A stretch of DNA of 49,721 bases from Bacteroidales bacterium (GTDB lineage: Bacteria > Bacteroidota > Bacteroidia > Bacteroidales > G3-4614): assembly GCA_017935575.1 (NCBI GenBank), contig JAGBHI010000085.1:1-49721 (forward strand). The letters run 5' to 3'. Below are positions 17,714 through 27,612 of this stretch, piece after piece. Every line of letters begins with the position of its first letter. The stretch's first letter is position 1. The notes below the pieces were generated by a model. The model searched no databases. It had not been told where the DNA came from and saw only the letters and a list, made by a program, of their open reading frames with translations. The position numbers and the translations under genes were made by a program.

Positions 17714-18505
17714 ATGAATAAGATTGTAGAAAAAGAGTATTTCTCAGAAAATGTGGTAAAATTGGTTGTTGAAGCGCCACTTATCGCAAAATCGAGAAAA
17801 GCCGGACACTTTGTTATTGTAAGATCAGGAGAGAAGGGAGAGAGAATTCCCCTTACCATTGCTCAGGCAGATGCCGAAAAAGGAACTATAACTTTGGTTA
17901 TTCAAGCAGTTGGTAAATCAACTAAAAAAATATGCGCTCTAAATGTGGGCGACTACCTTAGCGATGTTGTTGGTCCATTGGGACAAGCAACCCATATTGA
18001 GAAGGTTGGTACAGTATTGTGTTGTGGTGGAGGTGTAGGTGTTGCTCCTCTATTACCTATTGTTGAGGCTTTCAAGAAAGCAGGTAACAGAGTTGTAGTA
18101 ATCTTAGCAGCTCGTACAAAAGACCTTATAATTTTGGAAGAGCAGATGCGCGCAAATGCCGATGAGGTTATAATTATGACCGATGATGGTTCGTATGGGA
18201 AAAAAGGATTGGTTACAAACGGAGCAGAGGAGGTTATCCAACGCGAAAAAGTTGATATGTGTGTAACCATTGGCCCTGCCATTATGATGAAGTTTGTATC
18301 GCTTTTGACAAAAAAATATGAGATACCCACAGTAGTGTCGCTTAACACCATTATGGTTGACGGAACAGGTATGTGTGGAGCATGCCGTATTACTGTAGGT
18401 GGCAAAACAAAATTTGTTTGCGTTGATGGTCCGGAGTTTGATGCTCACCAAGTTGATTTTGACGAAATGTTAATGCGCCTCTCTTCATATAAAGAGATGG
18501 AATAA
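17714..18505 (+). CDS. nfnA: NfnA-like FAD/NAD-binding, 2Fe-2S reductase subunit
   Basis: The 263-residue protein belongs to the sulfide/dihydroorotate dehydrogenase-like FAD/NAD-binding family that forms the small subunit of NADH-dependent reduced ferredoxin:NADP oxidoreductase. A ferredoxin-reductase-type FAD domain (RIPLTIA at 44-50) is followed by an NAD-binding half (CCGGGVGVAPLLPI, about 103-116). A C-terminal [2Fe-2S] site uses Cys221, Cys224 and Cys236, and Asp216 may be the aspartate ligand known for NfnA. The start is taken at the ATG at 17714; a TTG at 17705 would add three residues without support. Its partner follows after 13 bases. Together they probably balance NADH, NADPH and ferredoxin in the cytoplasm, possibly by electron bifurcation; the true reaction cannot be told from sequence alone. 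Confidence 0.9.
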   Translation: MNKIVEKEYFSENVVKLVVEAPLIAKSRKAGHFVIVRSGEKGERIPLTIAQADAEKGTITLVIQAVGKSTKKICALNVGDYLSDVVGPLGQATHIEKVGTVLCCGGGVGVAPLLPIVEAFKKAGNRVVVILAARTKDLIILEEQMRANADEVIIMTDDGSYGKKGLVTNGAEEVIQREKVDMCVTIGPAIMMKFVSLLTKKYEIPTVVSLNTIMVDGTGMCGACRITVGGKTKFVCVDGPEFDAHQVDFDEMLMRLSSYKEME

Positions 18506-18518
18506 ATATTTTCAGATT

Positions 18519-19994
18519 ATGAGTAAAGAAGATATTGCAGCACAACGCGCTACCGAATGGCGCGAAGCTTTGCGAAAAGAGAAAAAAAATAAAGACAGAA
18601 TAGAGATAGAGAGGGTTAAGATGAGAGAACTTGACCCCGAGTATCGTATAACTAACAACGAAGAGGTAAACTGCGGACTAACAACCGAGCAAGCACTACG
18701 TGAGGCATCTCGCTGTTTAGATTGTCCCGATCCTCAATGTATGCAAGGTTGCCCCGTAAATATTTTCATACCTACGTTCATCAAAAACATTGAGCGCGGA
18801 GAGTTCTTAGAGGCAGCAAAAACATTAAAGATGACAAGTGCACTACCTGCAGTTTGTGGTCGTGTATGTCCTCAAGAGAAACAATGTGAGTCAAAATGTT
18901 TCTACAAACTTAAATTGGGTAAAGAGCCTGTAGCTATCGGTTATCTTGAGCGTTTCGCAGCTGACTACGAACGCGAAAGCGGAAAGATGGCATTACCTGA
19001 AATAAAAGAGAAGAACGGTATTAAGATTGCTGTTGTTGGTTCAGGACCTGCAGGATTATCATTTGCAGGAGAGATGGCTAAAGCAGGATACTCTGTAACT
19101 GTATTTGAAGCACTTCACGAGATTGGTGGCGTGTTAAAATATGGTATTCCCGAGTTCCGTTTGCCAAACAGCATTGTTGATGTTGAGATAAACAACCTAA
19201 GAGCAATGGGCGTTGAATTTATTGCCGATTGCATTGTAGGTAAAACAATATCATACGACGATATTCACGAAATGGGCTTCAAAGGAATATTTGTAGCAAG
19301 TGGAGCAGGACTTCCGAGATTTATGAATATTCCCGGAGAGAACTTGATTGGAGTGATGTCAAGTAACGAGTATCTTACTCGCGTAAACCTTATGTGCGCT
19401 GCACAAGATGATAGCGACACCCCTGTAATAAAAGGTAAACGTGTTGCCGTTATTGGAGGTGGAAATACTGCAATGGACTCAGTACGTACAGCAAAACGTG
19501 TTGGTGCTGAAAGAGCTATGATAATATATCGTCGTGGCGAAGACGAAATGCCTGCTCGTCGCGAGGAGATTCACCATGCAAAGCAAGAGGGCGTTGAGTT
19601 CTTGACACTTCATAACCCAATAGAGTATCTTGGCAATGAGAAAGGTAAAGTAACTGCTGTTCGCCTACAAAAAATGCAATTAGGTGAGCCTGATGCATCA
19701 GGTCGTCGCTCACCAGAACCAATACCCGGAGCAATAGAGACAATCGAGGTTGACGAGGTTATAGTAAGTGTTGGAGTTTCACCAAACCCACTTATACCTA
19801 ATGCTATTAAAGGATTGGAGATAAGCAAAAAAGGAACAATTATTGTTAATGAAGAGACTATGCGCTCTGACCTTAACGACCTTTATGCCGGTGGTGATAT
19901 TGTACGTGGTGGAGCAACCGTTATCCTTGCAATGGGCGACGGACGTCGTGCTGCAAAAGCGATGAACGAAGCAATACGCAACAACAAGTTGTAA
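18519..19994 (+). CDS. gltA: NfnB / NADPH-dependent glutamate synthase small-chain family protein
   Basis: The 491-residue flavoprotein has two N-terminal [4Fe-4S] cysteine sets (Cys66, 69, 74, 78 and Cys113, 117, 123, 127), an FAD-binding motif VVGSGPAGLS (about 170), and an NADPH-binding motif VIGGGNTAMDSVR (about 308). It is usually annotated as homotetrameric NADPH-dependent glutamate synthase. With NfnA directly upstream, it more likely forms the NfnAB transhydrogenase, since no large glutamate synthase subunit is nearby. It is the second gene of a six-gene operon and is followed by tcdA after 27 bases. Assignment to the family is firm; choice between glutamate synthase and NfnB roles is inference from gene order. 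Confidence 0.92.
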   Translation: MSKEDIAAQRATEWREALRKEKKNKDRIEIERVKMRELDPEYRITNNEEVNCGLTTEQALREASRCLDCPDPQCMQGCPVNIFIPTFIKNIERGEFLEAAKTLKMTSALPAVCGRVCPQEKQCESKCFYKLKLGKEPVAIGYLERFAADYERESGKMALPEIKEKNGIKIAVVGSGPAGLSFAGEMAKAGYSVTVFEALHEIGGVLKYGIPEFRLPNSIVDVEINNLRAMGVEFIADCIVGKTISYDDIHEMGFKGIFVASGAGLPRFMNIPGENLIGVMSSNEYLTRVNLMCAAQDDSDTPVIKGKRVAVIGGGNTAMDSVRTAKRVGAERAMIIYRRGEDEMPARREEIHHAKQEGVEFLTLHNPIEYLGNEKGKVTAVRLQKMQLGEPDASGRRSPEPIPGAIETIEVDEVIVSVGVSPNPLIPNAIKGLEISKKGTIIVNEETMRSDLNDLYAGGDIVRGGATVILAMGDGRRAAKAMNEAIRNNKL

Positions 19995-20021
19995 CAGAGA
20001 CTATTAAGATAAAAACAAAAG

Positions 20022-20744
20022 ATGATTCCCGAGTGGTTATCGCGCAGCCAACTATTGCTTGGCGATGAAGGTTTACAAAAACTATCGTCGGCACACCTCT
20101 TGGTTGTAGGATTAGGCGGTGTTGGAGCATACGCAGCTGAACTTGCAGCACGAGCAGGAGTTGGAGAGATGACCATTATTGACGGAGACAACATAGGAAT
20201 AACAAATATAAATCGTCAATTACCTGCTACTGCAAAAACCGTAGGAGATAGCAAAGCAGAGGTTATGCAACGTAGAATTTTGGATATAAACCCCAATATA
20301 AAACTACATTCGCAACATCGGTTTTTAGAAGAGCAGGAGATAAAAGATTTTATTAAGAACGGAGGTTTTACATTTGTTATTGATGCCATTGACACACTTG
20401 CCCCCAAAACGGCACTTATAGTTGCTTGTGTTGAATGTGGCATTGATTTAATTTCGTCAATGGGAGCAGGAGGGCGATTAGATGTATCAGCGATAAAGTT
20501 CGCTGATATATCAAAAACCGAAAATTGTTCGTTGGCACGAATGATTCGCAAAGCATTACGAGGAAAAGGGATAAAAAAAGGGGTGATGACCGTATTCTCA
20601 GACGAGAGTATTGTTCCAAATTCAGTTATACCAACAAATGAGAAAGGTAAGCGTTTTACCGTAGGGACAATATCGTACATACCCGCAGTGTTTGGGTGCT
20701 ATTTAGCGTCGTATGCCATCAGAAAAATATCAGGAGTATGCTGA
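20022..20744 (+). CDS. tcdA: tRNA threonylcarbamoyladenosine dehydratase (TcdA/CsdL, ThiF/MoeB fold)
   Basis: This 240-residue E1-like enzyme has the nucleotide-binding motif GLGGVG at 30-35 followed by Asp54 in IIDGDNI and NINRQ, and the [10 protein letters not shown] segment typical of TcdA. The CxxC zinc pairs seen in MoeB/ThiF are absent, which also fits TcdA. It catalyses ATP-dependent cyclisation of t6A to ct6A at position 37 of ANN-decoding tRNAs. The C-terminus overlaps the lolD start by seven bases (ATGCTGA). Its place in an operon with cysS gives a loose link to translation. Length is slightly shorter than the E. coli protein. Confidence 0.9.
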   Translation: MIPEWLSRSQLLLGDEGLQKLSSAHLLVVGLGGVGAYAAELAARAGVGEMTIIDGDNIGITNINRQLPATAKTVGDSKAEVMQRRILDINPNIKLHSQHRFLEEQEIKDFIKNGGFTFVIDAIDTLAPKTALIVACVECGIDLISSMGAGGRLDVSAIKFADISKTENCSLARMIRKALRGKGIKKGVMTVFSDESIVPNSVIPTNEKGKRFTVGTISYIPAVFGCYLASYAIRKISGVC

Positions 20745-21409
20745 AAGCTAAAAACATACATAAAAGTTTTGGACCACTCCAAGTTTTAAAGGGGGTGGAT
20801 ATCGAGATATCAAAAGGAGAGATTGTTGCCATTGCCGGAAAAAGTGGAGCAGGGAAAACAACTCTTCTTCAAATACTCAGCACTCTTGATAGTGCCGACT
20901 CAGGCAGTGTTGTCCTAAACGGCACAGACCTAAGTACTCTTAAAGGGGAGAAACTTGCCGAGTTCCGAAACAAGCATATAGGGTTTGTATTTCAGTTTCA
21001 TCAACTGCTACCTGAGTTTACAGCGTTGGAGAACGTTATACTACCTGCTTTGATAGCAAAAAAGGGACAAAAGGAGAGTGAGGCAAAAGCTAAGGAGATA
21101 CTCATATTCCTAAATCTTGCAGATAGGTTAAATCACAAACCTGCCCAACTTTCGGGAGGAGAGAAACAGCGTGTTGCCGTTGCTCGCGCATTAATAAATA
21201 ACCCTGATATAATATTTGCCGACGAGCCATCAGGAAGTTTGGATAGCGCACAAAAGGAGGAGTTGCACAGTCTGTTTCATAGCCTACGCGACCAAATGGG
21301 ACAGACATTTGTTATAGTTACCCACGACATAGCCCTTGCACAAAGTGCCGACAGAATAATTTACATGAAAGACGGTGTTATAGCACCCGAAACAGAAAAT
21401 ATAATTTGA
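20738..21409 (+). CDS. lolD: LolD-like ABC transporter ATP-binding protein
   Basis: The 223-residue ATPase has Walker [10 protein letters not shown] (34-42), Q-loop Gln86, signature LSGGE (138-142), Walker B IIFADE (158-163) and a switch histidine in VTHD. The segment [19 protein letters not shown] is characteristic of the LolD/MacB-like subgroup. LolD powers release of lipoproteins from the inner membrane to LolA. No LolC/E permease gene is adjacent, so the permease must be encoded elsewhere. I chose the ATG at 20738, which overlaps the tcdA stop; an alternative start at 20696 would add residues encoded within tcdA that have no match to the family. MacB-type or FtsE-like functions are less likely alternatives. 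Confidence 0.85.
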   Translation: MLKAKNIHKSFGPLQVLKGVDIEISKGEIVAIAGKSGAGKTTLLQILSTLDSADSGSVVLNGTDLSTLKGEKLAEFRNKHIGFVFQFHQLLPEFTALENVILPALIAKKGQKESEAKAKEILIFLNLADRLNHKPAQLSGGEKQRVAVARALINNPDIIFADEPSGSLDSAQKEELHSLFHSLRDQMGQTFVIVTHDIALAQSADRIIYMKDGVIAPETENII

Positions 21410-21430
21410 TAACATAAACAAAATAAAGAT

Positions 21431-21721
21431 ATGGAAGATAAAAAGAGAGGAATGGAGATAGAGATTTCTCCCGAAGTTGCAGAAGGAGTATATTCAAATC
21501 TTGCAATAATATCACACTCATCATCAGAGTTTATAGTTGACTTTGCCCGAATAATGCCGGGAGTACAAAAAGCAAATGTAAAATCAAGAATAATATTGAC
21601 ACCCGAGCATGCAAAACGTCTATTATATGCACTACAAGACAACATTGCACGCTACGAGAGTCAAAATGGCAAAATAGCAGTCAGCGGACAAGGAGGAACA
21701 GCAACTCCCTTTATCAACTGA
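21431..21721 (+). CDS. DUF3467 family protein
   Basis: A 96-residue acidic protein with the pattern [20 protein letters not shown]...[12 protein letters not shown]...[13 protein letters not shown], which matches the DUF3467 family widespread in Bacteroidota. No export signal or membrane segment is present. The family function is unknown. The C-terminal 20 residues (glycine-rich, ending TPFIN) look disordered. It lies between lolD (21 bases) and cysS (16 bases) and is clearly part of the same transcript. Confidence 0.88.
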   Translation: MEDKKRGMEIEISPEVAEGVYSNLAIISHSSSEFIVDFARIMPGVQKANVKSRIILTPEHAKRLLYALQDNIARYESQNGKIAVSGQGGTATPFIN

Positions 21722-21737
21722 TTTAACTTATAATATT

Positions 21738-23219
21738 ATGGAAAAACAGACTTTGGTTATATACAATACCGTATCACGAAAGAAAGAGGTTTTTAAATCG
21801 GTAACAGAGGGGAAAGCAGGCATGTATGTGTGCGGACCCACTGTATATGGCGATGGGCATTTGGGACATGCACGACCTGCAATAACCTTTGACCTCTTAT
21901 TCCGTTATTTGCAACACATAGGATATAAAGTCCGCTATGTTCGCAATATTACCGACGTTGGACACCTTGAACATGATGCTGACGAAGGAGAAGACAAGAT
22001 AGCAAAAAAGGCTCGTCTTGATGCACTTGAGCCTATGGAAGTGGTACAATACTATCTAAACCGTTACCACAAGGCTATGGAAAAACTTAATGTTTTACCA
22101 CCAAGCATTGAGCCTCATGCATCGGGACACATAATAGAGCAGATTGAATATATTAAAAAAATTCTTGAAGCAGGATACGCATACGAGAGCGAAGGTTCGG
22201 TATATTTTGATGTGGAAAAATATAGCAAGAGCCACCACTACGGTAAGCTATCAGGCAGAAATATAGATGAGTTGCTTAACACTACCCGCCAATTAGACGG
22301 ACAAAGTGAAAAACGCAACCCTATTGATTTTGCCCTATGGAAAAAAGCTGCACCCGAACATATTATGCGCTGGCCTTCGCCTTGGAGCGACGGATTTCCC
22401 GGTTGGCACTTAGAGTGCTCTGTAATGGGAACTAAATATTTAGGAGAGGAGTTTGATATTCATGGTGGCGGAATGGATTTGATGTTTCCACACCACGAAT
22501 GCGAGATTGCTCAATCGGTAGCAGCACAAGGAAAAGAGTGTGTTCACTATTGGATGCACAACAATATGATAACAATCAACGGTCAAAAAATGGGAAAATC
22601 GTTGGGTAACTTCATTACACTCGATCAGTTCTTTACAGGAACTCACGAGTTATTGAGCCAACCCTTCTCTCCCATGACAATACGTTTCTTCATACTTCAA
22701 GCACACTATCGTAGTACACTCGATTTCAGTAGCGATGCACTTGTTGCAGCAGAGAAAGCATATTTACGCCTATGCCAAGGTTGGGAGAACTTATCAAAAA
22801 TAGCCCCTGCCGATACAACAACATGCGACGTAAAAGATTTGCGTGCTAAGTGCTACGAGGCAATGAACGACGACCTATCATCGCCAATAGTAATATCGCA
22901 TCTTTTTGATGCAGTACGCCAAATAAACACCATATTGGCAGGCGGAGCAACCATATCGGCAGAAGATTTGGAAGAGTTGAAAGAGACTTTCAAAATATTT
23001 ATGTTTGATGTATTAGGACTCGTAGTTGAAGGAGGCGACTCTGCATCAGAAGGCAACGATGCATATAAAGAGGCTGTTGATTTGATTATGGAGTTACGAA
23101 AAGAGGCAAAAGCACGTAAAGATTGGGCAACAGCCGACTTTATTCGCAACCGCCTTGCAGAGATAGGATTTGAGGTAAAAGACACCAAAGAGGGTGTTGA
23201 GTGGAAGTTGAACAAATAG
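21738..23219 (+). CDS. cysS: Cysteine--tRNA ligase
   Basis: The 493-residue class I synthetase shows the zinc ligand Cys32 (YVCGPTVY), the HIGH motif as HLGH at 41-44, the zinc-binding segment around [11 protein letters not shown] and FPHHECE, and the KMSKS motif as KMGKS (about 283-287). It charges tRNA-Cys in the cytoplasm. Length is slightly above the E. coli enzyme, from a longer C-terminal anticodon-binding part. It is the last gene of the nfnA operon and is followed by a hairpin at 23255. Start at 21738 is supported by the family N-terminus and the 16-base spacing. Confidence 0.97.
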   Translation: MEKQTLVIYNTVSRKKEVFKSVTEGKAGMYVCGPTVYGDGHLGHARPAITFDLLFRYLQHIGYKVRYVRNITDVGHLEHDADEGEDKIAKKARLDALEPMEVVQYYLNRYHKAMEKLNVLPPSIEPHASGHIIEQIEYIKKILEAGYAYESEGSVYFDVEKYSKSHHYGKLSGRNIDELLNTTRQLDGQSEKRNPIDFALWKKAAPEHIMRWPSPWSDGFPGWHLECSVMGTKYLGEEFDIHGGGMDLMFPHHECEIAQSVAAQGKECVHYWMHNNMITINGQKMGKSLGNFITLDQFFTGTHELLSQPFSPMTIRFFILQAHYRSTLDFSSDALVAAEKAYLRLCQGWENLSKIAPADTTTCDVKDLRAKCYEAMNDDLSSPIVISHLFDAVRQINTILAGGATISAEDLEELKETFKIFMFDVLGLVVEGGDSASEGNDAYKEAVDLIMELRKEAKARKDWATADFIRNRLAEIGFEVKDTKEGVEWKLNK

Positions 23220-23254
23220 CTTTTAAACTTTAACCTACAAAATTTGTCATAATG

Positions 23255-23282
23255 ATAAGGAGTCTGTTTTAAGGCTCTTTAT
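23255..23282 (+). terminator. Probable terminator after cysS
   Basis: ATAAGGAGTC and GGCTCTTTAT form a 10-bp stem with two G-T pairs and an 8-base loop. A second small stem, ATCTGTT/AACAGAT, lies at 23281-23300 and partly competes with it. The T-run is weak. Confidence 0.45.
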
Positions 23283-23355
23283 CTGTTATTAAAAACAGAT
23301 TTCAGGTAGGGTTTATAAATTAAGCCATTAATTGTTCAACTAAAAAAGAGAAATT

Positions 23356-24054
23356 ATGAAGAAATTATTTTTTGCAGTAGCATTTGTATTTGCAACAATA
23401 GGTTTTGTATCGGCTCAAGAGAATGAAGGTGCTTATGTTGAGATAAACGGAAATGCAAAGGTAAAAGTTACACCTGACCGCGCCGAAATAGAGATTACTC
23501 TTAGAGAGAGCGATTTAAAAGGAAAATACACACTTAAAGAGTGGGAAGAGAAACTTGCCATGGCATTAAAGACAGCAGGTGTTGATGCAAAAAAGCAACT
23601 AACACTCTACCGTCAATCTCTTGCATCGGCAAAAAGAAAGACAATAAACCAATACAAGACATTTAAGTTAGAGGTATATACAGCAGAGGAGGCTCAAGAT
23701 GTTATGAACTCACTTGCAGAAAATAACATCTCAAACAGCCGTCTTACAAAAGTTTGGGTTTCAGACCGCCAAAGCATAGCTGATAGTCTGAAGGTTGAAG
23801 CAATAAAAAGTGCAAAACACGATGCATCAGTTTTAGCAGAAGCCATAGGTCAAAGCGTCGGAAGTGCAACACGCATAAACTACTATCCATCACGCCCTGC
23901 TGTTGTATATCGTAATGTAATGCTAAAAGCATCAGCAGTTGAAACTGCTGTTATGGCAGATGAGGCTCCTACTTTACCACAAATCAATTTTGAAGAGATA
24001 GAGATAGAGGAGAATGTATCAGTCCGATTTATTTTAAATCCGACAAAAGAGTAA
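23356..24054 (+). CDS. SIMPL-domain (DUF541) exported protein
   Basis: The 232-residue product has a clear signal peptide (MKKLFFAVAFVFATIGFVSA) and a SIMPL/DUF541 domain: EINGNAKVKVTPDRAEIEITL at the N-terminus, the alternating helix-strand region, and a C-terminal ENVSVRFIL strand. SIMPL proteins are periplasmic or outer-membrane-associated and have been linked to oxidative stress (E. coli YggE) and to other roles; the molecular activity is not known. It is followed after 19 bases by the second M6 protease and seems to lead a three-gene operon. A promoter is not obvious upstream. Confidence 0.88.
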   Translation: MKKLFFAVAFVFATIGFVSAQENEGAYVEINGNAKVKVTPDRAEIEITLRESDLKGKYTLKEWEEKLAMALKTAGVDAKKQLTLYRQSLASAKRKTINQYKTFKLEVYTAEEAQDVMNSLAENNISNSRLTKVWVSDRQSIADSLKVEAIKSAKHDASVLAEAIGQSVGSATRINYYPSRPAVVYRNVMLKASAVETAVMADEAPTLPQINFEEIEIEENVSVRFILNPTKE

Positions 24055-24073
24055 TCAAAAAACAACATAAAAA

Positions 24074-26923
24074 ATGAGAAGAGTAGCCGCAACTCTTGTT
24101 GCAACATTCATTTGTATATTACATGCAGCAGCTATCCCTGCTGAGAGAATTGAAAAGAGTATTGAACAAGCTGACGGCACTCGCCTCATAATAACTCTGA
24201 ACGGCGACGAGAATTTCTCGTATTACACTACAGCCGATGGTGTGCCTGTAAAAGAGAAAAATGGCAACTATTATCTCGCTGAATGGCGAGATAATATGTT
24301 ATGTGCTACAGATATATTAGCTCATAATATTGCCGACCGAGCAGGAGATGAGATAACTTTTATCAAAGAAAAGCTCTCTGTCATTCGCGATAGTATAACC
24401 TCGGTATGGAGCGAAAAACTACAACAGGCGAACCTAACACGCAGTAACAGATTACAAAAGAGATTTAAAGATAATCAGACTCCAACACTACTCAAAGCAA
24501 CAACACCAACACAAAAAGGGTTGGTAATACTTGTAAACTTCAAGGACAGAGCGTTCCTTTCAACCAGCACCAATGCTGAGATTTCGGCTATGATGAATGA
24601 GGTTGGATACAACCGAAACGGACATATAGGTAGCGTACATGACTATTTCTATGACCAATCGTACGGAGCAATAAATCTTGATTTTGATGTTGTGGGACCC
24701 GTTACCGTTAGTCAAAATATGGCATACTACGGAGCAGAGAGTGGCACAAAACACGACTCACGTGTTGGCACAATGATTGCAGAGGCGTGTCAGCTTGTTG
24801 ACTCTCAAGTTAATTTTGCCGATTACGATTGGTATGGCGACGGAGAGGTTGAGCAAGTATATGTTCTCTACGCAGGTTATGCACAATCGGCAGGAGCCGA
24901 TGCCAACACAATTTGGCCACAAGAGTCACTACTATCTAAATCGGACTATAAATCGTCAATAACTCTTGATGGAGTTGTAATAGATACATACGCATGTAGT
25001 AGTGAATTAGACGGTACATACGGCTCAACACTTGAAGGAATAGGAACAGCATGCCACGAGTTTTCGCATTGCTTTGGATTGTGCGACCTCTATGACACAT
25101 CGGGCAATAACAACTTTGGTATGAATACATGGAGTATCATGGACCGAGGCTCCTACAATGGTAACAGCCGAATTCCTTGCGGATATACAGCCTTTGAACG
25201 TAACTATGTTGGTTGGATGACAACAAAAACATTGGTAACCCTTAAAGAGGCAACCTCAATAAAAAATATGAAACCACTATCTGAGTTCCCCGGCGAAGCA
25301 TATCAAATATTCAACGATGCAAGCGGTTGGGACGAAGAGTTCTTCCTTGAGAACCGCCAACAGATAGGTTGGGACAGCGGTTGTTCGGGACACGGATTGT
25401 TGATTACTCACCTCGATTATGACGGCTACGTATGGTCAGTAAAGACAATAAACAACGACCCCTCTCGCCAACGCTTTACCATTATGCCAGCCGATAATGA
25501 GTTCTCTACAACAGCAAGCGGACTCGCAGGCGACCCATTCCCCGGCACAAGCGGAAACACTTCGTTTACCGATACATCTACTCCTGCCGCAAAATTCTAT
25601 TCAGCAACAAAATCTGGGTCATACTATCTTGGCAAACCAATAACCAATATAAAGGAGAATAGCGACGGAACAATATCATTTGATTTTATGGGTGGTACCG
25701 GAGGTAGTGAAGAAGTTGAAGAGGTGCAACTCTCTCGCAGTGGTTGGAGTGCAAAAGCAGACGGATACGCACAAAGCGGTAACGACGGACCTGCCTCTTA
25801 CGCCATTGACGGAAACCTTAATACTCATTGGCATTCAAGATATGATAATACCGGTGGTGGTAGCACAAACTACGAGTTACCACACTACATTCAATTTGAT
25901 TTAGGTAGCGTACAAGAGTTCAGCGCATTCAACTATATATCACGTACTGCCGATGGTTCTCAAAACGGAGATATTGCTAATTATGAGATTTATATATCAA
26001 ACAGCGACATGACAGGTTTGCTATCATCAGCTTATGTACCATCAAACGGAACAAAGATTAAGAGTGGCACATTTGTATATAACAACTCACGCGAACATCA
26101 TATCAGTTTAGGCAGTAACTACTCTGCAAGATATCTGCTACTATTGTGCAAATCAACAAACAACAATACAAAATTCTCGGCTTGCTCAGAGTTTTACCTA
26201 TTCAATACCCCATCAGAGGGTGGCGAGGAACCTGAAGAGGAGTATTGTACACCCAACGTAACAACACAAGGAACATCAAACTCATATGTAGGACAGATTG
26301 TAACACTTACAACTACAGGAGCAGATGTCAATGCAAATTGGACCAACCCCAAAACCGAAAGCTACAATGGTTCAACAAGCGTAATAGAGAATACATTTAC
26401 AACGCACCCACAACAGAGCGTAACACTCAACATAGTTGATAAAAATACCGTATGGGGATTAGTAAGGGTATATGTTGATTTGAACGGAAACAAAACATTT
26501 GACAGCAACGAGCAGATATATGCCGATGCAACACGCAACCGAACAGAAGCAATAAACCAATCGTTTTCATTAGCCGAAGGTGTTGCTGATGGAACTTATT
26601 TAATGCGAGTAATGTATGTAGCAGGCAATGATGATATGAACCTATGGGCGTGCGATAACTTTGGGCAAGGAGGATATTACGACTTTGAATTTACCGTATC
26701 AAGTTCATCAAGCGGAATTGAAGATGAGATATCTGACGAAAACACCATTAAGGTTATTAACAACACAATAATTCTGAGCCAACCTGAAAAAATAGATATA
26801 TATTCAACTTCAGGAACACTTATTAAGAGTGCATATGGCAACAACCTACCACTCTCTGATATAAGCAAAGGAATATATATAGTAAAAGCAGGTTCAAATG
26901 TTTGCAAAATTGCAATAAAATAG
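24074..26923 (+). CDS. Secreted M6 metalloprotease with discoidin, GEVED domains and T9SS tail
   Basis: The 949-residue protein has a signal peptide (about 1-20), a propeptide-like segment (about 25-130), and an M6 catalytic domain with HEFSHCFGLCD at 328-338 (His328, Glu329, His332, likely Asp338). An F5/8 type C (discoidin) domain spans about 550-712 and a GEVED domain about 722-874. A T9SS-like tail (about 880-949, IDIYSTSGTLIK, ISKGIYIVKAG) ends the protein. It is expected to be displayed on the cell surface; the discoidin domain may hold it on glycans or host matrix. The segment FDLGSVQEFSAFNYISR is shared with the first giant sialidase. It differs from the other M6 protease in its accessory domains. 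Co-transcription with the SIMPL gene is likely. Confidence 0.9.
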   Translation: MRRVAATLVATFICILHAAAIPAERIEKSIEQADGTRLIITLNGDENFSYYTTADGVPVKEKNGNYYLAEWRDNMLCATDILAHNIADRAGDEITFIKEKLSVIRDSITSVWSEKLQQANLTRSNRLQKRFKDNQTPTLLKATTPTQKGLVILVNFKDRAFLSTSTNAEISAMMNEVGYNRNGHIGSVHDYFYDQSYGAINLDFDVVGPVTVSQNMAYYGAESGTKHDSRVGTMIAEACQLVDSQVNFADYDWYGDGEVEQVYVLYAGYAQSAGADANTIWPQESLLSKSDYKSSITLDGVVIDTYACSSELDGTYGSTLEGIGTACHEFSHCFGLCDLYDTSGNNNFGMNTWSIMDRGSYNGNSRIPCGYTAFERNYVGWMTTKTLVTLKEATSIKNMKPLSEFPGEAYQIFNDASGWDEEFFLENRQQIGWDSGCSGHGLLITHLDYDGYVWSVKTINNDPSRQRFTIMPADNEFSTTASGLAGDPFPGTSGNTSFTDTSTPAAKFYSATKSGSYYLGKPITNIKENSDGTISFDFMGGTGGSEEVEEVQLSRSGWSAKADGYAQSGNDGPASYAIDGNLNTHWHSRYDNTGGGSTNYELPHYIQFDLGSVQEFSAFNYISRTADGSQNGDIANYEIYISNSDMTGLLSSAYVPSNGTKIKSGTFVYNNSREHHISLGSNYSARYLLLLCKSTNNNTKFSACSEFYLFNTPSEGGEEPEEEYCTPNVTTQGTSNSYVGQIVTLTTTGADVNANWTNPKTESYNGSTSVIENTFTTHPQQSVTLNIVDKNTVWGLVRVYVDLNGNKTFDSNEQIYADATRNRTEAINQSFSLAEGVADGTYLMRVMYVAGNDDMNLWACDNFGQGGYYDFEFTVSSSSSGIEDEISDENTIKVINNTIILSQPEKIDIYSTSGTLIKSAYGNNLPLSDISKGIYIVKAGSNVCKIAIK

Positions 26924-26928
26924 AGGCA

Positions 26929-27588
26929 ATGCAGGAGATTGAGATAACCGACGATGGCTCTGCCACAATATACGTAAAAGAGCTTGACGAGCATTACCAC
27001 TCGGTAAAAGGGGCTTTAACAGAGTCGGAACACATATATTGCAAATCGGCATATCTACACCATAGCAATGGCACACCTCTCAGACTCTTGGAGATTGGAT
27101 ATGGTACAGGTTTGAATGCAGTAGTAACAGCAATGGTAGCAGACTCTACTCGTCCTTTACATTATATAAGCATTGAAAAGTACCCTGTAAGCCCCACTAC
27201 CCTCTCGCAACTGAACTATGGCGAAATAGTTGATAAAGAGCTATACAAAGCCATAACAGATGCTCCATGGAACAAGGCTGTTGAGATAACCCCATACTTT
27301 ACATTAGAAAAGATTGAGGGCGACTACCTTACAGATAATCTCCCTCAAGATATAGATATAGTCTATTTTGATGCCTTTGCTCCCGAAAAGCAACCCGAAA
27401 TGTGGAGTAAAGAGAGTTTTGAGCGTCTCTTCGCATCGCTCTCACCCAATGCAGTACTCACAACCTACTGCGCCAAAGGGGCAATTCGCCGAATGTTAAT
27501 TGAAGTAGGTTTCTCGGTTGAACGCCTTGCGGGACCACCCAACGGGAAACGCGAAATACTCAGAGCAACAAAAAAAGGGAGTGTCTAA
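26929..27588 (+). CDS. mnmD: MnmD-type tRNA 5-methylaminomethyl-2-thiouridine methyltransferase
   Basis: The 220-residue product matches the methyltransferase half (DUF752) of bifunctional MnmC. EHYHSVKGALTESEHIY (21-37) is the family N-terminal signature, LLEIGYGTG (53-61) the SAM-binding loop, and VYFDAFAP the catalytic-region motif. It converts the aminomethyl group at U34 of certain tRNAs to methylaminomethyl. The oxidase half of MnmC is absent, so it is the standalone form. I chose the ATG at 26929, five bases after the M6 stop; a TTG at 26902 would overlap the protease gene. The last codons lie inside the terminator stem at 27572-27612. Its position behind a secreted protease is odd for a tRNA enzyme. 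Confidence 0.9.
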   Translation: MQEIEITDDGSATIYVKELDEHYHSVKGALTESEHIYCKSAYLHHSNGTPLRLLEIGYGTGLNAVVTAMVADSTRPLHYISIEKYPVSPTTLSQLNYGEIVDKELYKAITDAPWNKAVEITPYFTLEKIEGDYLTDNLPQDIDIVYFDAFAPEKQPEMWSKESFERLFASLSPNAVLTTYCAKGAIRRMLIEVGFSVERLAGPPNGKREILRATKKGSV

Positions 27589-27612
27589 CAAATTTTTAGA
27601 CACTCCCTTTTT
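27572..27612. terminator. Bidirectional terminator between mnmD and oadA
   Basis: A 17-bp perfect stem (27572-27588 and 27596-27612, loop of 7) has A-runs and T-runs on both sides, so it should work for mnmD on the plus strand and for oadA on the minus strand. The mnmD stop codon lies in the 5' arm. Confidence 0.85.

Noticed and set aside
17953..18405. 150-codon open frame antisense to nfnA
   Set aside because: It lies wholly inside a well-supported gene, has no family resemblance, and reflects codon bias of the other strand.
18519..19994. Classical glutamate synthase small subunit with missing large subunit
   Set aside because: The NfnA gene directly upstream gives a better explanation for a standalone subunit of this family.
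20696..20737. Longer start for lolD at 20696
   Set aside because: The added residues are encoded within tcdA and do not match the ABC family; ATG at 20738 gives the usual N-terminus.
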